From an uncultured Lachnospiraceae bacterium (GTDB lineage: Bacteria; Bacillota; Clostridia; Lachnospirales; Lachnospiraceae): a stretch of DNA of 64,000 bases. The notes under the pieces were generated by a model. That model saw only the letters and a program-made list of their open reading frames with translations. It was not told the DNA's origin and did no database searches. This document shows, piece after piece, positions 18,401-28,466 of this stretch. Positions within the stretch are counted from its first letter, which is position 1. Each line of letters begins with the position of its first letter. Made by a program: the position numbers and the translations under genes. The stretch is taken from assembly GCA_910588875.1 (NCBI GenBank), contig CAJURT010000015.1, positions 1 through 64,000 on the forward strand. Reading direction: 5' to 3'.

Positions 18401-21400
18401 GATCCGCCCTCAATCGTTCCATCCCATCCGAAATAGATGCCGCCGCCTTCTCCATCGGCCTTATTATCGCTGATCACACCATCCGTCATCAGGAAGGAAG
18501 CTTCCTTTGCCCAGTTATCCGGATTCATGTCTTTGTCTGTATAAACTCCGCCGCCGTCTGCCTTGGCTACGTTTCCGCTGATCTCACCGCCTGCTATTGT
18601 CAAATTGCCATTGGAGAAAATCCCGCCGCCGCCAGAACCTGCATTGTATCCATCTGGGTCTTCCTTTGCTGATGGTTCTTCCTTTTCTGACCGGTTTTGG
18701 CAAATCTTTGCACCTGCATTAATATCGGTTAAGGTACCAGGATTGGTGTAGATTCCGCCGCCATTGCCCTTCTCGGCGATATTCTCTTTAATCTCACCGC
18801 CATTCACTGTAAGGCTGCCTACACCATCCATCCCGATATTTATTCCGCCGCCATGTTCAATAGCCTTATTGCCTTCAATGCTTCCCCCATTAATCGTCAC
18901 AGGGCTTCTGTGCGTGCATATCCCACCGCCATTCTTAGCAATATTTCCTCTAATACTTCCGCCGTTGATCTTCACAGTTCCTTTGATGAGAAGGATACCG
19001 CCGCCATCCGCTGCTTCATTTCCGTTTCCCTCAATGCTTCCGCCTGTCATGTTAAACTCTGCATACCAGCCGTCAATCTCAATTCCATGGTTATTCGTAT
19101 GGCCTTCTCCTGCGGTAATGGTGCCCCCTTCCAGGTTTAGCGTTCCACTCCCCGTCAAATAGATCGCCGAATCAATATCCTGGTTGTGGTTGATGACTCC
19201 CTTGCCATTGCTGCTGTCCATAATAGTCAAGGTACCCTGGATGTAGAACAAACGCTCAGTTTCTATGCCTATCCCTCCATAAGTAAGGGTATGCCCATTC
19301 AGGTCAATAACAACATCTGTCCCTACCGGTATCAGCCACCCATAGTCCCCATCATAAGAATCTGTCTCAATGTTATTATCCAAATAAACTTGTATTTTTT
19401 CAGTTTTACCATCTATCGGATAGAGTGCCTGATGCAGTTCCTTCAGGTTCCCTGCCGCAATCCACCCTTCATCATGGTTGATGCTGGCCTCCCGTGTGGC
19501 CACCGCTGCCCAGGTAGAAAAACTCTCCGCCTCAAATTCCAGTTCTTCCACGGAAGTTTCCTCAACCGCTGTCACGGTCTTCGCATCCTCTCCTTCCGGG
19601 AAATGCACCACTGAGATCCCGGAGGCCTCCTCCGCCATCTCCTTGGGAACGGCTTCCTCCTTAAAACTCATGCTGACACTTACCGGCTTGCCCGGCTCCA
19701 CTTCCACATCCGATGCGGTGAAAAACGCAAGGTCATAAGCCAGGATCCCGGCAACGGTACGGCTTTCACCTACTGCCTCGTCTGCCTGGCTGGACAATTC
19801 CTCCAGCACTGCTTCATCTGTAATCTTCCTTGCCCGAAACTCTACTTCTTCCTCAAAAGCATCCTCCGGCACATTTACGGTAAAGACAGCATCTTCTGCC
19901 TCCGCCGTATATACGGCTGCCGGAATCACGGAATGTACTTCCTCAACCTCGACTTCAACCGAAAGGTCGCCTTCCACTCCCTCCACTAAGTATACGTAGG
20001 AACCCGACTTCCAGCCAGATGCGCTGGCCTGGGACACTTCCTCCTCAAGGGCTTCCATCTCCTGACCGTCTGCATATACGGCAACGAGTTCATAATCCTC
20101 TTCCAGTTCCACTGCAAAGTACAGGTTCTCACCCTGAACTACGGAATCCGCCCCTTTCACGGAGGCGCCTTCCGGCAGGTTCACGGAATACTCCACCAGG
20201 CAATCCACCTGTTCTTCCCCGGTGATAATTGCTTCAATGTCTTCCCATGCAATTTTCACTGCCTTGGCGTTGATATTGTCAAGAATGGTTACCGTATCCA
20301 GGGACTTGGATTCCAAGGTTCCCAAAAACTCAATCTCATCGTCCTCCAGCGCCTGGCCTTCCATCTCGATCTCATCGGACTGATTGCCATCCAAATCACC
20401 GGATTCTGCTTCACTGTCACTCCCTGTCCCGGCAGCATTGTCCTCTGCACCTTCTGTCTTCTCCTCATCAGCTGCCGTGCTTCCGCCTTCTATATCGGTA
20501 GTTTCCTCCGGATCCTCCTGGCTTTCGGATGCATCAGGCTCCCCGGCTCCTGTTTCTTCTGCCTCACTTCCGGATACGCTGGTTTCCTCCTCTATATCTC
20601 CGTCCTCATCGTCTGTCCCGGACTCAGATTCCTCAGCCCCGGCTTCATCCCCTGTCTCGGTTTCCGGATCCGTCTCTTCCTCAGCCTCGGTTTCCTCTTC
20701 TGCCTCTGCCTCAGTCTCTTCCTCCGTCTCCTCCTCTAATTCAGCTTCGGTTTCCTCCCCGATTTCTTCCGTCAGTTCTTCTTCCCCCAACTCATCCAGG
20801 GAAACAGCAACCACAGCCGCCTCATGGCGGGACAGCCCCAGAAGTTCTCCGTCTGCGTTATCCTCTTCCTCTGCTTCCTCTTCGGTCTCCGGTTCGGCTT
20901 CGGTCTCAGCCTCCCCTTCGGTCTCCGGCTCCTCTTCGGTCTCCTCTGTCTCCGGCTCACTCTCCGGTTCTTCCTCGGTATTCTCTGTCTCACTGTCCCC
21001 GTTTGTCGGCTCCTCGGTTTCCGGCTCCTCAGACTCCCCGGTTTCTTCTGAACCGGCAGACTCATTGCCTTCTAAGGATTCCCCGGCGTTTTCCTCCGGG
21101 CTGCCAATTTCGTCAGACCCGTCAGTTCCCTCTTCCGGCCCTGCCACAGCGGCATCACCCTCTGCTTCTTCCGTCTCTTTCGATCCCACGGTTTCCGCCT
21201 GGGGCTTATCCGCCACATCATTGATCATATCCGCTGCCTCGTAATTCTCTGCAAAGGAAGCGTCCTCATCTTCTATATTATTGCTGTTGGGGTTCACCGT
21301 CACCTCTTCGATCTCATACCCATCGATGTTTATACGGTAATCCACCACCATCTCACTCTCATTTTGGAACAGGAATACCACGTCCTTCGTCCCGGCATTA

Positions 21401-21747
21401 TAAAACACCTGTACAGCTGTGCCTTCCGGGGCATAGTTGGCATCGATGTCCAAATCCAGTTCGTAGACCTTCCCTTCTTTTGTTCCTAAAAGCTTCTCAT
21501 ACTTATTCTTGATACTTTTTCTGGAAGCCGCCAGCTGTAATGAAGAAAACTTAAACACTTCCCCCTGCTCTTCTGCTTCCCGGATGGCTCTGCGGAGTTC
21601 CCCTCCATCCACCAGGAACAAGGCACTCTCTGACTCTCCTGCCGCAAATACAGTAGTTAAATTACCGCCCATATTCGTGGCTACCATCACCACGATCAGC
21701 ATAAAAGCCACTAACCGACGGTAGTTCCTGCGAATTCGATCCCACAT
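15409..21747 (-). CDS. Giant LPKTG cell-wall-anchored surface protein 1 (2112 aa)
   Basis: This is a sortase-anchored adhesin-like protein. In order it has a signal peptide (residues 1-36, ending TTVFAA) and an N-terminal domain shared with the next two genes (about 37-170). A Glu/Thr/Ala/Ser-rich acidic tract (about 170-455) contains the conserved insert SRHEAAVVAVSLDEL. Shared blocks follow (about 455-760), then a right-handed beta-helix of Gly-rich repeats such as GGGIYTN and INGGSIRGN (about 810-1305). Five tandem DUF7601/FctA-like domains come next, each starting like LTVSKLVKG (near 1319, 1466, 1611, 1772, 1916), then a Gly/Pro linker. The end is LPKTGDSRHKG, a hydrophobic helix and KNKEED. 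The ATG at 21747 has AGGGGG nine bases upstream and matches the paralogues. The ligand is unknown. Confidence 0.9.
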   Translation of the reverse strand: MWDRIRRNYRRLVAFMLIVVMVATNMGGNLTTVFAAGESESALFLVDGGELRRAIREAEEQGEVFKFSSLQLAASRKSIKNKYEKLLGTKEGKVYELDLDIDANYAPEGTAVQVFYNAGTKDVVFLFQNESEMVVDYRINIDGYEIEEVTVNPNSNNIEDEDASFAENYEAADMINDVADKPQAETVGSKETEEAEGDAAVAGPEEGTDGSDEIGSPEENAGESLEGNESAGSEETGESEEPETEEPTNGDSETENTEEEPESEPETEETEEEPETEGEAETEAEPETEEEAEEEDNADGELLGLSRHEAAVVAVSLDELGEEELTEEIGEETEAELEEETEEETEAEAEEETEAEEETDPETETGDEAGAEESESGTDDEDGDIEEETSVSGSEAEETGAGEPDASESQEDPEETTDIEGGSTAADEEKTEGAEDNAAGTGSDSEAESGDLDGNQSDEIEMEGQALEDDEIEFLGTLESKSLDTVTILDNINAKAVKIAWEDIEAIITGEEQVDCLVEYSVNLPEGASVKGADSVVQGENLYFAVELEEDYELVAVYADGQEMEALEEEVSQASASGWKSGSYVYLVEGVEGDLSVEVEVEEVHSVIPAAVYTAEAEDAVFTVNVPEDAFEEEVEFRARKITDEAVLEELSSQADEAVGESRTVAGILAYDLAFFTASDVEVEPGKPVSVSMSFKEEAVPKEMAEEASGISVVHFPEGEDAKTVTAVEETSVEELEFEAESFSTWAAVATREASINHDEGWIAAGNLKELHQALYPIDGKTEKIQVYLDNNIETDSYDGDYGWLIPVGTDVVIDLNGHTLTYGGIGIETERLFYIQGTLTIMDSSNGKGVINHNQDIDSAIYLTGSGTLNLEGGTITAGEGHTNNHGIEIDGWYAEFNMTGGSIEGNGNEAADGGGILLIKGTVKINGGSIRGNIAKNGGGICTHRSPVTINGGSIEGNKAIEHGGGINIGMDGVGSLTVNGGEIKENIAEKGNGGGIYTNPGTLTDINAGAKICQNRSEKEEPSAKEDPDGYNAGSGGGGIFSNGNLTIAGGEISGNVAKADGGGVYTDKDMNPDNWAKEASFLMTDGVISDNKADGEGGGIYFGWDGTIEGGSIMNNETYTRFDWGGGGVFIQTGVNVKMSSVLVTGNHADGFGGGVAGCPSGIVKIFTINGAAIYDNDASGTGMTDRTEEENKTQDKDAQREWTESNYHDYQDYYCQNESVVYGKMLGGGSANWRGSSNQKTSNGGYTETELITIGRFEKKSATYRMALTADPDGTSKAYAESSARVRITGNTSTTHGGGIMSNGHLELGEEGPEQPVHLEISKTVVGSKEGNENKEWNFTLSLSDAEGNPLQQDSIVCVTEEGETGELVPNTLLLENGQTTFVLKHGQKIIFDDLPEGTVYHVVEDEANQDGYLTQVSGSAESIAVEDENDATKVIGAEGQIRAQGETVRVDFFNKLVSDLTVSKFVAGESNAKDKDWEFVLTLKDEYGNALTTDPADGAFWLAFEKHTEKGITEEGTLPVDDKGQVLFMLRHGESITIKGIPVGTVYDVVEQEANKHGLQVKVTGSEGSTEIKDESDPEKVVGLEGSIQEGQTAEARFINARFGTLAVSKKVVGDEGAIHQEWEFELILNQKSSFLPPLSGSENDSGSGMQMSTLPYEITSEGKDPESGSLTFEVSEKEDGVWEGKAMFTLKHGETITIKDIPAGMAYKVSEVKANQDGFTANIIGSEDAVLIADEANEGKYKGAEGVILGGQDTTAGFINTKTNILTVSKLVKGDAAFSDYEWRFTLELKGMDDLEGNVEIPSIAYKGGSLIAGVEALPDGMVALKEGKAQFVLKHGQFITFVDLPVGITYTVTEDEANGHGFYVKVSGSEGSEVVADEKNSSRAAGLTGTIEDGKPVNADFINQKGRLTVRKVVRGNEADMAKEFPFTVTLEDKVINGKHGDMDFTDGVATFKLKNGDSAEATDLPVGVGYSVEEGDNSDYEVEFSNASGSIEAEGITVTCINTKNRKEDGDTPGGGNPGGGGSGGGNSPRGGSPTTDIGDHEVPLANYADGPTETIVESEVPLVPLPKTGDSRHKGMLLMLFGIAGLGALFSAAGLRKNKEED

Positions 21748-21904
21748 GTTTCTGATCCCCCTCTTCATTGCATGAAATCCATAAGTTTCTATATTTATAT
21801 CTATAATCCAGTATATACGAATAAGTTTCAAGTTTCAATGGTTTTTTATTATTTTTTGTAAAATATATCCATCTGCCTGTTAGAGCGCCCCCATGGCGCA
21901 CAAC

Positions 21905-21945
21905 AAAAAAAGAACCACCCAAGCAATCTCTGCCCGGATGGCTCT
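21905..21945 (-). terminator. Intrinsic terminator of giant surface protein 2
   Basis: On the minus strand a 15-bp stem, including several G-U pairs, forms between 21931-21945 and 21911-21925 with a five-base loop. It is followed by a run of seven T. It lies between the stop of gene 2 and the promoter of gene 1, so each giant gene appears to be its own transcription unit. Confidence 0.7.
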
Positions 21946-21985
21946 TCCCGGAAAATATTTTCCTTTAAAATATCCTAACTATGCA

Positions 21986-24900
21986 TCAGTCCTCTTCCTT
22001 ATTTTTCCTTAGGCCTGCCGCTGAGAAAAACGCTCCAATCCCGGCAATCCCAAACAAAGCCAGAAGTAAGCCTGCATGTCGGGCATCCCCGGTCTTCGGC
22101 AATGCCATCAACGGTACCTCCTCTTCCTCTATCAGTTCCGTCACCGGCTCCGGGAAATTGGCCAGCGGCACCTCCGGGGTTACGATTGTTGTGGTCCGCG
22201 GAGGCGTGCTTCCACCGCCACCTCCGCCGCCTCCCGGCGGATTGTAAGGCGGGTTCTCCGGTTCGTCAAAGGTATTGGTAAACACAACCACATTGATATT
22301 GCCGCCAAGCTGGATAGTACCTGCCGCTTCACTCACAGAATTCCCGTCGATTGCAATGCTGGTTCCGTTTGCGCCGCCCTTGTCAATCTCTTCAATCTTG
22401 TAGGCCATGCCCTGGGGAAGGTTTTCCAGCTGAATGGCTTCATCCTTTTTCAGGGTTATAATGGCTTCTCCATTTTCAAAGGTTAGCTTTCCTCTGCTTC
22501 CATCCGGCTTTACCATATCTGCCTGCCCTGAGAACGGACTTCCATCTGCAAGAGACAGGGAAATCTTAAAGGTAAACTCCTTGTCGGCTGCCTGGCCGCT
22601 TACCACCTTTTTCAAGGTAAGGTTACTGGATGGTGTATTCGTGACGACAAATGTAAAGAAATTGTCCCCACTGTTTTTTGTCACCTCTGCACTATAGCCA
22701 TTCGGAACCTCAGAGACATGGTAAATGAAATCATTTCCCTCTTGATCCTGCTTTGGCAAATCTTTGACCGTTGCTTTCCATCCATTTTCCTCTGAAAGCT
22801 TAACAAAGCCTATATCCACAAAATTCTCGCCGTCCTTGCTTTGCAGAATGCGGATATCCACTTCTTTTGGCCGGTTCTCCTCATAGCCTGAGTCGTTCCA
22901 GGCTTTTTCTATTGTAAGTTCCACCACTTCCTTCGGGGCACTGCCTATGATGACATCGCCATTGCTGCCGATTGCCGCACCCGGGCCGCTGCTGGAACCG
23001 GAAGTATTCCCTGTAATGTATGTTTTCACCTGATCCAACCCGGTAACAGCGTCATCCGCTATCCCCGTCTTCGCATAAAAGGTCTTGCCAAAGACCTGGA
23101 CAAAGCCGCCGTTTAAGGGCAATTCATTTCCTTCTGCATCTGTCCAGTGGTATGCGCCTCCGCCCAGCATAAACGGAGAAATCACCAGCTGTGCCGTCCC
23201 TGAATAATTCCCTGCAAGGTTCCCGCTCATCAAATAGAGGTCATTGTCTCCCCCATTCCCATGGATCACACCGCCGTCGGTCAGATAAATCTTTGTCCTG
23301 GAAGTCGGGCAGCCGGCAAGGGCAGCGCCATTTCCTTTTGCTCTGTCTGCCTGGTTTTTTGCAATTTCCACATTATAGAGCCAGAGAAGGCCATTTTCCA
23401 GCCGTTCGCTCTTTCCTCCATTGACATAGACGCCGCCTCCGCCAAAATTGGCCCCTGACAGCAGTGCCCTGGTATGGTTATTTGTGATGCTGCCTCCATA
23501 AATGGTGGCTGTACAGTTCATCTGTACAAACATACCGCCGCCGTTGGAGTAAGATTCGTTGCTGTCAATCGCGCCGCCGTACATGGTAAACTCTGGATGG
23601 TTATTTTTGAAAAACACATCGTTTTCCGGCCCGCCCAGGGAAATGCCGCCGCCGTCAAAAGAGGTGTTCCCGGAAATGGTTCCCCCGTGCATCTCCATCT
23701 TGCCATCATAGGCAATAAACACGCCGCCACCGGAGGTATAATAACCCTTTCTGCCAAAATCACCGCTCCGCTCGGTGGTATTGCCACTGATTTCCCCGCC
23801 ATTCATGATGAAATGGCTGCCGGTCATCAGGGAAACACCCCCGCCATTATGGGCGCTGTTGTTCATGATTTTACCGCCCTTATTTAAAACAGCCGTGCCT
23901 TCATTGAGGTAGACGCCGCCTCCTCCTTCAAGCTGGTTCCCCAGGCTTTTGCTGCTGTTTTGCAAAACAGCCCCTTCATTAATCTCCAGACTGCCCTTCT
24001 TTGTAACCTTAACCAGGCCATAGCTTTGTACACCCTTGAGGGCACCTCCATCCAACACAATATTCTTCAGTTTCAGGGTGGCGCCTTTCTTCACGCTTAC
24101 CATAACCCCTGTAAACGGGCCTGACAGGTCACGTTCCAGGATCACCCCCTGACCGTCCCATTCGGTATCCTCTTCTATGGATATTGTTCCGGTGACATAT
24201 AGGATATTGGTCTTTTCCTCTTCCTCTTTTCCCTCATTAAATTTTCCCAATACCTCCATCGCCCGGCCAAAGGTTTTCACTGCCTGGTCCGCCGACAGGC
24301 CGTCGTTTGCGTCATCCCCCTTATCTCCAATATATACCCCCGGAAGATGCTTGGTGGAAACAGCCTGGATAAACAAATCATTTCTTCCCTGCAGTTCTTT
24401 TATGTTGTTATCCTTGGAGGTAATCTGAGTGGAAAACGATACCCGGTCCATACCTTCGGCAGTACCGCCAAGCCATTCGTAATTGTTCTCCTCAAAATAG
24501 TTCTCTGGCATCAAAATGGTATCCTGCATCTTGGATGCCTTCATCAACTCCCATTCCGCATCCTTGGTAAAACGGAAATCCCCCAGTTCATTTCCTGATG
24601 TATTATTGTACACTGCACCGGAATTCAGAACAAATTTCCCCGTAGTGACACAGACACCGCCGCAGGATGTATCTGACCCGTCCGCAATATTGCCGGTAAT
24701 CACCGTATTTTCAAGGGTGATTTTGCTGCTGCCGCTGCTCTGCCTGATTCCGCCTACACCGCCTGTGCCCTGGGATTTGTTCCCTTCAATTTGGGTATCC
24801 CGCATAGATAAAGACGCTACCTCACAGTAAACCGTTGCTGCCCCGCCATCTGCCTTGGTGGCATTCTCGGATATCCTGCAATTCACAAAAGAAACATTTG

Positions 24901-27900
24901 CGCTGGATTTCAGGATAATAATATTGCCATTACTGTAACTCATACCCGTACTTTCATTATTGGATATCGTACATTCCTCAAATGTCCTTACATTTGCCTC
25001 TGAACCCCCGGCAACAGACACGATATTTTCACCCACGACATTTTCATTTATTGTGCAATGGGTGGCTGAAAACTGCCCGTCTCCATCGATATACAGTGCG
25101 GGCCGGTTCCCTGTGTTTCTCACGATCATCACATTTTCAAAGTGGGTATCCCCGCCATTGATGTGCACGCCTCCACCGACGTTTTCTGCAATCGCCGCAT
25201 CTTTGATCTCCATCTTGCCACCGGCATGATAGATGCCCCCGCCATTGCCATATCCTTTAACCATGCTGCTGCTTTGCCGTATGGAGTTCCTTTCAATACA
25301 CCCTCCGGACATGGTGAATGTACCGGCATTATATACCCCGCCGCCATTGCTGTAACCGTACCCTCTTACCTCATTGCCTTCAATGCTGCCGGCCTCCATA
25401 ACAAAGTTACCACTATTGTACACTCCGCCGCCATAGTAGCTTGTATTTATATTATTGCCAATAACCCCATCGGACATAGTGAAACTGGCCGTTGTCACCA
25501 CATATACTCCGCCGCCATAGTATGCACATGTATTCTTACTCACTCTGCCGCCGTTCATGATAAACTTACCGGCTGCATACACGCCGCCGCCATTCTTTTC
25601 AGCGCTGTTTCCCTCAATTGCACCGCCTTCCATCTGGAAAACAGCCCCCTGATAGACATACACACCACCGCCATAGGAATCCGTTCCATTTATAATACTG
25701 CCGCCCTGCAAAACAAGAGTTGCACCTTTGTATACCTGGATACCGCCTTTCGCTTTATCGCCCTTTGCGCTGACAGCGCCGCCTTCAGCAGAAGAAGTGA
25801 TTACCACTCTGGCTCCCTCTCCGCTGATATGGATCCCTTTATAAGTCTCATCTGTGGCATATATGGTCTTACCGTTCAAATCCAAAGTAAAAGATTTTCC
25901 GGCAAATGTGATCCGTTGGATTTCCACATCCGCTAAAAGGCGGATCGTCTCATCCCCATTTCCATCCAGAGCCCCAAAAGCCTGGCTCAGCGAGGCATAG
26001 GGCGTTCCGTCAACCTCCACGCCTCCCGCTGCCCCAAACACCACCAGTACCGGCGAGAAACTATCGGCCCTGAATACAAACTCGGTTTCCTTCGTATCCT
26101 CAACAGACGCCACAACTTCTGCCGCTTCTTTCTCCGGCAGATGCACTACAGAAATTCCCGTCAAACCTTGCTCATCTATCTCCTGGGGAACCACTGCCTC
26201 TTTATAACGGATATTCACCTCAACCGCCTGCATCGGCTCCACTTCATTTCCAGTCTCCTGGGAAATAAAAGCAACATCATAAGCCAGCACTCCGGCTACA
26301 ATCTGGCCTTCCTTCAAGGCAGCTTTGGCTTGGTCCGTAAGTTCTTGGACTGCTTCTTCCTCCGTAATCTTTACCACCTGCAAAGCCACTGCTTCCTCAA
26401 AGGCTCCATCCGGCGCATTCACGGTGAAAACTGCATTGTCAACCGTGGCATTGTAAACCGTATCGGGAATAATCGGATCCAGTTCTTCCAATTCCACCTC
26501 GATTAGCAGATCCTCGGCCACCGCTTCTGCCACATAAAGGTGCGGATAGCCCTTCCACTCTGACGCGCTGGCTAAATATGCCGTATCCCCGGCCTCCTCC
26601 AGGGCTTCCCCATTGGCTGTCACATTGATGATCTCATACCCGGGTTCCGGTTCCACAGCAAAGTATAAATCTTCGCCTTCTGCCACGGTATCCGCGCCTT
26701 TTACCCTGGCTGCTTCCGGCAGGCTGACCACATAATCGATGTGATACCCTTCTGCATCATCCACCAGACCCTGGGTGGAAATGATCTCCTCAATATCCTC
26801 CCAGGCCACTTTCACTGCCCTGGCGTTGATGTTATCCAGGATCGTCACCGTATCAAAGGCCTTCCCTTCCAGCGCACCTAAAAGTTCAATCTCGTCGCCT
26901 TCCAGCGCCTGGCCTTCCATCTCGATCTCATCCGTCCCATCGCCGTTCCCATTGCCAGCCACACTGCCGCTGGCCTCACTCTCATCAGCAATGCTGCCAT
27001 CCGGCTCCTCTGGCCCATCGCTGTCGCCTTCCGCCGCTGCCGGGGTCTCTCCCGCTGCACTGCTTTCCCCTGAGCCATCTGCGCCCTCAGATGCATCTAT
27101 GTCTCCAGCTTCCGGTTCTTTCGACTCATTTCCAGACCCGTCGGTTTCCTCAGCCGCAGCCCCATCCCCGGTGCCGTTGCCTTCTGTCTCAGCCTCCGAC
27201 CCGCTCTCTGTCTCAGCCTCCGACGCTTCCTTTGTTTCCCTTTCCGGCTCTGTTTCCCTTTCTTCCCTGGTTTCCGCTTCGGTCTCAGCTTCCGATTCTT
27301 CCTCCGTTTCCACCTCAGTTTCAGCCTCTTCCTGAACTTCGTCTATCGGCTCTGCCTCAGTCAGGGCACTTCCATCCCCCTCAGCCAAGTCATCTAAGGA
27401 AACGGCCACAACCGCCGCCTCATGGCGGGACATGCTAAGCAGTTCCCCCTCTGCGCTGTCTGCGCCTTCGGCTTCTGCCTCAGATTCTGTTTCAAACTCT
27501 GCCTCGGCTTCGGTCTCAGGTTCTGCCTCAGCTTCCGTTTCCGGCTCTGCCTCCGGTTCAGTTTCATCCTCCGCCTCTGTTTCCGTAGCTTCCGGCTCTG
27601 CTTTCGTGGCTTCCGGCTCGTCTAATCCGGCATCATCTGTCTCAGCGCCGTCGCCTTCTGTCCCCGGCTCCTCAGTCCCGTCTGCCGTGTTCTCTTCCTC
27701 ACTGCCGCCGGCTCCGCTTCCGGCTTCATCAGCCTCGTTTTCCGGCCTGTTGGCATCCTCTGCCCCCTCAGTCCCTTCCTGACTTCCATCTGCTGTGGTC
27801 TCCCCGCCTTCTCCTGCCTCGGCTGTCTCCTCATCCTTAGGAGCCACCACCTCCGCCTTCGGCTGGTCTGCCACATCATTGATCATGTCCGCTGCCTCGT

Positions 27901-28405
27901 AGTTCTCCGCATATGCAGCGTCCTCATCCTCTATATTCTTCGTGTTCGGGTTCACCGTCACCCCTTTGGTCTCATAACCATCGATGTTCACACGGTAATC
28001 CACCACCATCTCGCTCTCGTTCTCAAACAGGAAGATCACGTCTTTTGTCCCTGCATTGTAGAACACCTGCACTGACGTGCCCTCCGGCGCATAGCTGCCG
28101 TCGATGTCCAAATCCAGTTCGTAGACCTTCCCTTCCTTTGTCCCTAAAAGCTTCTCGTACTTGTTCTTGATGCTCTTCCTGGCCGCTGCCAGCTGCAGAG
28201 AGGAGAGTTTGAACACTTCCCCCTCTTCTTCTGCCTCCCGGATGGCTTTGCGGAGTTCGCCCCCATCCACCAGGAACAAGGCATTCTCTGATTCCCCTGC
28301 CGCGAATACGGTGCTCAGATTGCCGCCTACATTCGTGGACACCATCGCCACGGTCAGCATGAAGGCGATCAAGCGTCGGTAGTTCCTGCGAATTTGATTC
28401 CACAT
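21986..28405 (-). CDS. Giant LPKTG cell-wall-anchored surface protein 2 (2139 aa)
   Basis: This is a paralogue of the flanking giant genes. It has the signal peptide MWNQIRRNYRRLIAFMLTVA through about residue 36 and the shared N-terminal domain (to about 195). The acidic Glu/Thr/Ala-rich tract (about 195-500) contains SRHEAAVVAVSLDDL. Shared middle blocks follow, ending with DAVFTVNAPDGAF. The beta-helix is the longest of the three (about 835-1805), with many GGGVYNAGTFTMSGG-type turns. One CnaB-like domain (LTIEKAWNDSGYEENRPKEV, about 1826) and one DUF7601-like domain (LTLKKVVSGQ, about 1922) come next. A polyglycine/proline linker and LPKTGDARHAG with a membrane helix and charged tail end the protein. 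The ATG at 28405 has GGAG nine bases upstream; a GTG two codons earlier abuts it. It is expected on the cell surface. Confidence 0.9.
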   Translation of the reverse strand: MWNQIRRNYRRLIAFMLTVAMVSTNVGGNLSTVFAAGESENALFLVDGGELRKAIREAEEEGEVFKLSSLQLAAARKSIKNKYEKLLGTKEGKVYELDLDIDGSYAPEGTSVQVFYNAGTKDVIFLFENESEMVVDYRVNIDGYETKGVTVNPNTKNIEDEDAAYAENYEAADMINDVADQPKAEVVAPKDEETAEAGEGGETTADGSQEGTEGAEDANRPENEADEAGSGAGGSEEENTADGTEEPGTEGDGAETDDAGLDEPEATKAEPEATETEAEDETEPEAEPETEAEAEPETEAEAEFETESEAEAEGADSAEGELLSMSRHEAAVVAVSLDDLAEGDGSALTEAEPIDEVQEEAETEVETEEESEAETEAETREERETEPERETKEASEAETESGSEAETEGNGTGDGAAAEETDGSGNESKEPEAGDIDASEGADGSGESSAAGETPAAAEGDSDGPEEPDGSIADESEASGSVAGNGNGDGTDEIEMEGQALEGDEIELLGALEGKAFDTVTILDNINARAVKVAWEDIEEIISTQGLVDDAEGYHIDYVVSLPEAARVKGADTVAEGEDLYFAVEPEPGYEIINVTANGEALEEAGDTAYLASASEWKGYPHLYVAEAVAEDLLIEVELEELDPIIPDTVYNATVDNAVFTVNAPDGAFEEAVALQVVKITEEEAVQELTDQAKAALKEGQIVAGVLAYDVAFISQETGNEVEPMQAVEVNIRYKEAVVPQEIDEQGLTGISVVHLPEKEAAEVVASVEDTKETEFVFRADSFSPVLVVFGAAGGVEVDGTPYASLSQAFGALDGNGDETIRLLADVEIQRITFAGKSFTLDLNGKTIYATDETYKGIHISGEGARVVITSSAEGGAVSAKGDKAKGGIQVYKGATLVLQGGSIINGTDSYGGGVYVYQGAVFQMEGGAIEGNSAEKNGGGVYAAGKFIMNGGRVSKNTCAYYGGGVYVVTTASFTMSDGVIGNNINTSYYGGGVYNSGNFVMEAGSIEGNEVRGYGYSNGGGVYNAGTFTMSGGCIERNSIRQSSSMVKGYGNGGGIYHAGGKMEIKDAAIAENVGGGVHINGGDTHFENVMIVRNTGNRPALYIDGDGQFSATHCTINENVVGENIVSVAGGSEANVRTFEECTISNNESTGMSYSNGNIIILKSSANVSFVNCRISENATKADGGAATVYCEVASLSMRDTQIEGNKSQGTGGVGGIRQSSGSSKITLENTVITGNIADGSDTSCGGVCVTTGKFVLNSGAVYNNTSGNELGDFRFTKDAEWELMKASKMQDTILMPENYFEENNYEWLGGTAEGMDRVSFSTQITSKDNNIKELQGRNDLFIQAVSTKHLPGVYIGDKGDDANDGLSADQAVKTFGRAMEVLGKFNEGKEEEEKTNILYVTGTISIEEDTEWDGQGVILERDLSGPFTGVMVSVKKGATLKLKNIVLDGGALKGVQSYGLVKVTKKGSLEINEGAVLQNSSKSLGNQLEGGGGVYLNEGTAVLNKGGKIMNNSAHNGGGVSLMTGSHFIMNGGEISGNTTERSGDFGRKGYYTSGGGVFIAYDGKMEMHGGTISGNTSFDGGGISLGGPENDVFFKNNHPEFTMYGGAIDSNESYSNGGGMFVQMNCTATIYGGSITNNHTRALLSGANFGGGGVYVNGGKSERLENGLLWLYNVEIAKNQADRAKGNGAALAGCPTSRTKIYLTDGGVIHGNGGDNDLYLMSGNLAGNYSGTAQLVISPFMLGGGAYHWTDAEGNELPLNGGFVQVFGKTFYAKTGIADDAVTGLDQVKTYITGNTSGSSSGPGAAIGSNGDVIIGSAPKEVVELTIEKAWNDSGYEENRPKEVDIRILQSKDGENFVDIGFVKLSEENGWKATVKDLPKQDQEGNDFIYHVSEVPNGYSAEVTKNSGDNFFTFVVTNTPSSNLTLKKVVSGQAADKEFTFKISLSLADGSPFSGQADMVKPDGSRGKLTFENGEAIITLKKDEAIQLENLPQGMAYKIEEIDKGGANGTSIAIDGNSVSEAAGTIQLGGNINVVVFTNTFDEPENPPYNPPGGGGGGGGSTPPRTTTIVTPEVPLANFPEPVTELIEEEEVPLMALPKTGDARHAGLLLALFGIAGIGAFFSAAGLRKNKEED

Positions 28406-28446
28406 ACTCACTCTCTCCTTTTCTTTTATTGCTTTGATTTATTTTT

Positions 28447-28466
28447 AACGTTCCCCTTCTGAAACG
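28447..28466 (-). promoter_or_regulatory. Direct CGTT repeats, 16 bases apart, upstream of giant gene 2
   Basis: On the minus strand CGTTTCA (28460-28466) is followed by CGTT (28447-28450) exactly 16 bases on, about 42 bases before the ATG. The same pair at the same spacing lies before gene 3 (35656-35675). The shared regulator might be the SARP protein encoded at 35789-37072. SARP proteins are known to bind short direct repeats, but the spacing here is not the usual 11 or 22 bases. Confidence 0.4.

Noticed and set aside
20384..21244. Long plus-strand open frame rich in Ser/Pro/Val opposite the acidic tract of giant protein 1 (and similar ones at 34053-35117 and 26775-27335)
   Set aside because: It is the antisense of GAG/GAA/ACN/GCN-rich codons, which leaves few stops; it has no ribosome binding site and is fully explained by the surface protein gene.
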